A stretch of 26,821 nucleotides of DNA, taken from assembly GCA_023140595.1 (NCBI GenBank), contig JAGLLI010000097.1, positions 1-26,821 on the forward strand, in the 5' to 3' direction. The position numbers were made by a program, and so were the translations under genes. Numbering within the stretch: position 1 is the first letter of the stretch; every line of letters begins with the position of its first letter. A model generated the notes under the pieces. It saw only the letters and a list, made by a program, of their open reading frames with translations, ran no database searches and was not told the DNA's origin. Source of the stretch: Candidatus Parcubacteria bacterium. GTDB lineage: Bacteria; Patescibacteriota; Patescibacteriia; Patescibacteriales; UBA12075. This document shows positions 25,227 through 26,821 of this stretch, one piece after another.

Positions 25227-26450
25227 CTATTTATACTTTTTCAAAAAATCAATAAACACATTTTTTACATAATCAATTTGCTCATCATCCATGCCATGAT
25301 GGCAGCCAATAACAAAAGCATTTTTCATTATATGATCGGTTACCGGATAGCCGTTTTTATTTGTTCGCGCATTAATGTCTCTAAACGCGGGATGTTTCAA
25401 TACATTGCCAGTAAACACAGGTCTTGTTTGAATTTCCTGTTCTTCAAAAAAACGCGTAATTTCCGCGCGAGAAAAAGACGCGTCTTTTTTTATGGTTAAC
25501 GGAAAAGCAAGCCAAGCAGTATCAGCACGCTCATCTTCTTTTGGTAGAATAAAAAGATCTGAATAATTTTCAAAAAACTTATAAAGTTTTTGAAAATTGT
25601 CTTGCCTTTTTTTTCTAAATTCAGGATATCTTTTAAGCTGTGCCAAGCCAAAAGCGCCTTGAATTTCAGTTGGTTGAAAATTGTAGCCAATTTCGCTAAA
25701 AATAAATTTTGCATCATACGCATCGCCGTCAAGAATGCCGGAAAAACGCTTTTTAATTTCTTCTGATTCCTCATGAGTTCCAAAAAGAGTTGACTCCCTG
25801 CCCCAGCTACTTTTCACTAATGCCTTATTAGCTAAATTTACATCATTTAAACAAAGTATGCCGCCGCCGCCAGCCGCAGTTAAAATATGGGAAGCATAAA
25901 AACTAGAAGTGGTTATGTCAGAATAACGACCTGTTGGCTGTTTGTCAAATTTTGCTCCCAGAGTATCGCAAGAATCTTCAACAAAAAAAAGATTATATTT
26001 TTTGGCCAAATCTCTAAGTTTTTCAAGATCAGGCAAATTACCAAATAACAAAGGTATCATCATGGCCTTGGTATTATCTGTAATAGAAGCTTCAACCTGA
26101 TTAACATCAACCACATATGTACCAGGTTCAACATCTACAAATACCGGAATCAAATCTTTGTGAACAATTGGAGACAAAGTTGTGCCAAATGTTAAAATCG
26201 GCGTAATTACCTCTGCTCCTTTTGGCAAATCAAGCAATTCAAGAGATAACAAATTAGCTGAAGAGCCGGAATTAACCATCACTCCATATTTTTTGCCAAG
26301 CAGCGCTGATATCTTCTTTTCAAATTCCCTGACCTTTGGACCGGCTCCTATTCTTAATGGATCAGATAAAACTTTCATCACCTCATCAATCTCTTCTTGT
26401 CCATAAATTGCTTGATTATAATAAATTCTCATTTTTTTCTTTTTTTCCAT
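25227..26450 (-). CDS. RfbH/ColD-like PLP-dependent 3-dehydrase
   Basis: A 407-residue DegT/DnrJ/EryC1/StrS-fold enzyme. It matches RfbH along its length: NSGSSANLLSLELL at 60-73, IPVFVDVEPGTY at 101-112, LLFGNLPDLEKLRDLAKKYNLF at about 134-155, FVEDSCDTLG at 156-165, GYNFQPTEIQGAFGLAQL and a TRPVFTGN segment near the end. The PLP lysine of aminotransferases is replaced by His188 in SFYASH (183-188), the hallmark of the 3-deoxy-forming dehydrases RfbH (E1) and ColD. The region 216-238 that holds four [2Fe-2S] cysteines in RfbH has none here. It probably removes the C3 hydroxyl of a 4-keto-6-deoxy nucleotide sugar by a glutamate-driven route. The ATG at 26450 has a modest AGGA site. Confidence 0.85.
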   Translation of the reverse strand: MEKKKKMRIYYNQAIYGQEEIDEVMKVLSDPLRIGAGPKVREFEKKISALLGKKYGVMVNSGSSANLLSLELLDLPKGAEVITPILTFGTTLSPIVHKDLIPVFVDVEPGTYVVDVNQVEASITDNTKAMMIPLLFGNLPDLEKLRDLAKKYNLFFVEDSCDTLGAKFDKQPTGRYSDITTSSFYASHILTAAGGGGILCLNDVNLANKALVKSSWGRESTLFGTHEESEEIKKRFSGILDGDAYDAKFIFSEIGYNFQPTEIQGAFGLAQLKRYPEFRKKRQDNFQKLYKFFENYSDLFILPKEDERADTAWLAFPLTIKKDASFSRAEITRFFEEQEIQTRPVFTGNVLKHPAFRDINARTNKNGYPVTDHIMKNAFVIGCHHGMDDEQIDYVKNVFIDFLKKYK

Positions 26451-26514
26451 AATTTCCTAACTTTCTAAATATTTTAAAATAAAAACAAATAATCACTTAT
26501 TTATTGCTTATTTA

Positions 26515-26543
26515 ATTATACTATATTCAATTTAATATTGCAA
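26515..26543 (-). promoter_or_regulatory. Promoter of the RfbH-like gene
   Basis: On the minus strand, TTGCAA (26543-26538), a 17-base spacer and TATAAT (26520-26515) give a good sigma70-type promoter about 65 bases before the ATG at 26450, leaving an untranslated leader of roughly 58 bases. It is divergent from the promoter at 26571. Confidence 0.65.
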
Positions 26544-26570
26544 TAAAAAAAAATTTGCGGGACATATCGC

Positions 26571-26599
26571 TTGACAAAAAATTAAAAGTATGCTATATT
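26571..26599 (+). promoter_or_regulatory. Strong extended -10 promoter of the last gene
   Basis: TTGACA (26571-26576), a 17-base spacer ending in TGC, and TATATT (26594-26599) form an extended -10 promoter. The predicted leader of about 50 bases holds a 6-bp hairpin TATTGA/TCAATA (26620-26636) directly before a strong AGGGAGGA ribosome binding site (26641-26648). Confidence 0.75.
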
Positions 26600-26655
26600 A
26601 ATTTAATATAAAACACATCTATTGATCTTTTCAATATAAGAGGGAGGAATTAACA

Positions 26656-26821
26656 ATGACTAATAACACAGAAAATTTGACCCTAAAAGAAGAATATACG
26701 CTTTGTAATCTACTTCAGAAAGTAGGATCAAAAATGTCCTATAAATTATTTCGGCAATTAGCTGGATTAATTGTTTTTACTGAAGTGGAAACATTAATGG
26801 GTCATACAGAATACTACCGTC
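26656..26821 (+). CDS. Unidentified protein, cut by the window end
   Basis: An open frame of 55 codons from the ATG at 26656 to the window edge with no stop. It has the clearest ribosome binding site in the window (AGGGAGGA, 7 bases before the ATG) and a strong promoter, so it is a real and probably well-expressed gene. I do not recognise the product. The segment LFRQLAGLIVFTEVETLMG (residues 31-49) could be the start of a NUDIX-like domain as found in some small-genome bacteria, but this is a guess. It does not look like a glycan enzyme, so the cluster may end here. Confidence 0.6.
   Translation, partial: MTNNTENLTLKEEYTLCNLLQKVGSKMSYKLFRQLAGLIVFTEVETLMGHTEYYR

Noticed and set aside
25155..25499. 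Plus-strand open frame across the SDR/RfbH-like junction
   Set aside because: It overlaps both real genes in other frames and has no recognisable content.
25227..26450. Calling the PLP enzyme a sugar aminotransferase
   Set aside because: The lysine that forms the internal aldimine in aminotransferases is His188 here, as in RfbH and ColD.
1..26821. TGA recoded as glycine (code 25)
   Set aside because: TGA ends several genes at the expected family length, for example at 2509, 7460 and 19407.

Overview
The window is a very AT-rich, densely packed bacterial segment. Its bulk is a surface-glycan synthesis and export region. The combination of a KilA-N protein, a giant DUF2341/LamG surface protein, a DUF6580 membrane protein, many glycosyltransferases, few Shine-Dalgarno sequences and several near-leaderless promoters suggests a member of the Patescibacteria (candidate phyla radiation). 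That assignment is inferred from gene content; there is no rRNA or other phylogenetic marker here. TGA ends several genes (for example at 2509 and 7460), so the genetic code is standard, which argues against Gracilibacteria or Absconditabacteria.

Layout. 1-960: a minus-strand KilA-N gene followed by a terminator hairpin. 1154-2509: a polyprenyl-phosphate sugar-1-phosphate transferase that could start a lipid-linked glycan. 2512-6111 (minus): a secreted 1199-residue protein with DUF2341, LamG-like and calcineurin-like phosphoesterase parts. 6273-13975 (plus): a run of a GT39-like membrane transferase, a DPM1-like GT2, DUF2304, a B12-type radical SAM protein, a methyltransferase, a radical SAM/SPASM protein, a small SMR/EamA-type transporter, a second methyltransferase and a GT2. 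This resembles a polyprenyl-phosphate-sugar and lipid-linked modification module. 14041-15097 (minus): a DUF4430 lipoprotein and a DUF6580 membrane protein, a possible vitamin-capture pair. 15260-25222 (plus): a small HTH protein under a strong promoter, GDP-mannose 4,6-dehydratase (gmd), a Wzm/Wzt ABC exporter, a methyltransferase, glycosyltransferases including a GT2 to sugar O-methyltransferase fusion and a GT11 fucosyltransferase-like enzyme, then an abequose/paratose-synthase-like SDR. 25227-26450 (minus): an RfbH/ColD-like PLP enzyme. From 26656: the start of an unidentified gene with a strong promoter and ribosome binding site.

How the genes fit. Gmd makes GDP-4-keto-6-deoxymannose. 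The RfbH-like enzyme and the SDR would make a 3,6-dideoxyhexose nucleotide. Glycosyltransferases and methyltransferases would build and cap a chain, and Wzm with the Wzt carbohydrate-binding domain would export it.

The most notable observations are these: the conserved N-terminal codons of gmd are readable but lie in a frame with no start codon, next to a dnaX-type A AAA AAG heptamer; the RfbH-like enzyme has the diagnostic Lys-to-His change but none of the [2Fe-2S] cysteines of RfbH; and three promoters sit 6 to 9 bases from the start codon.
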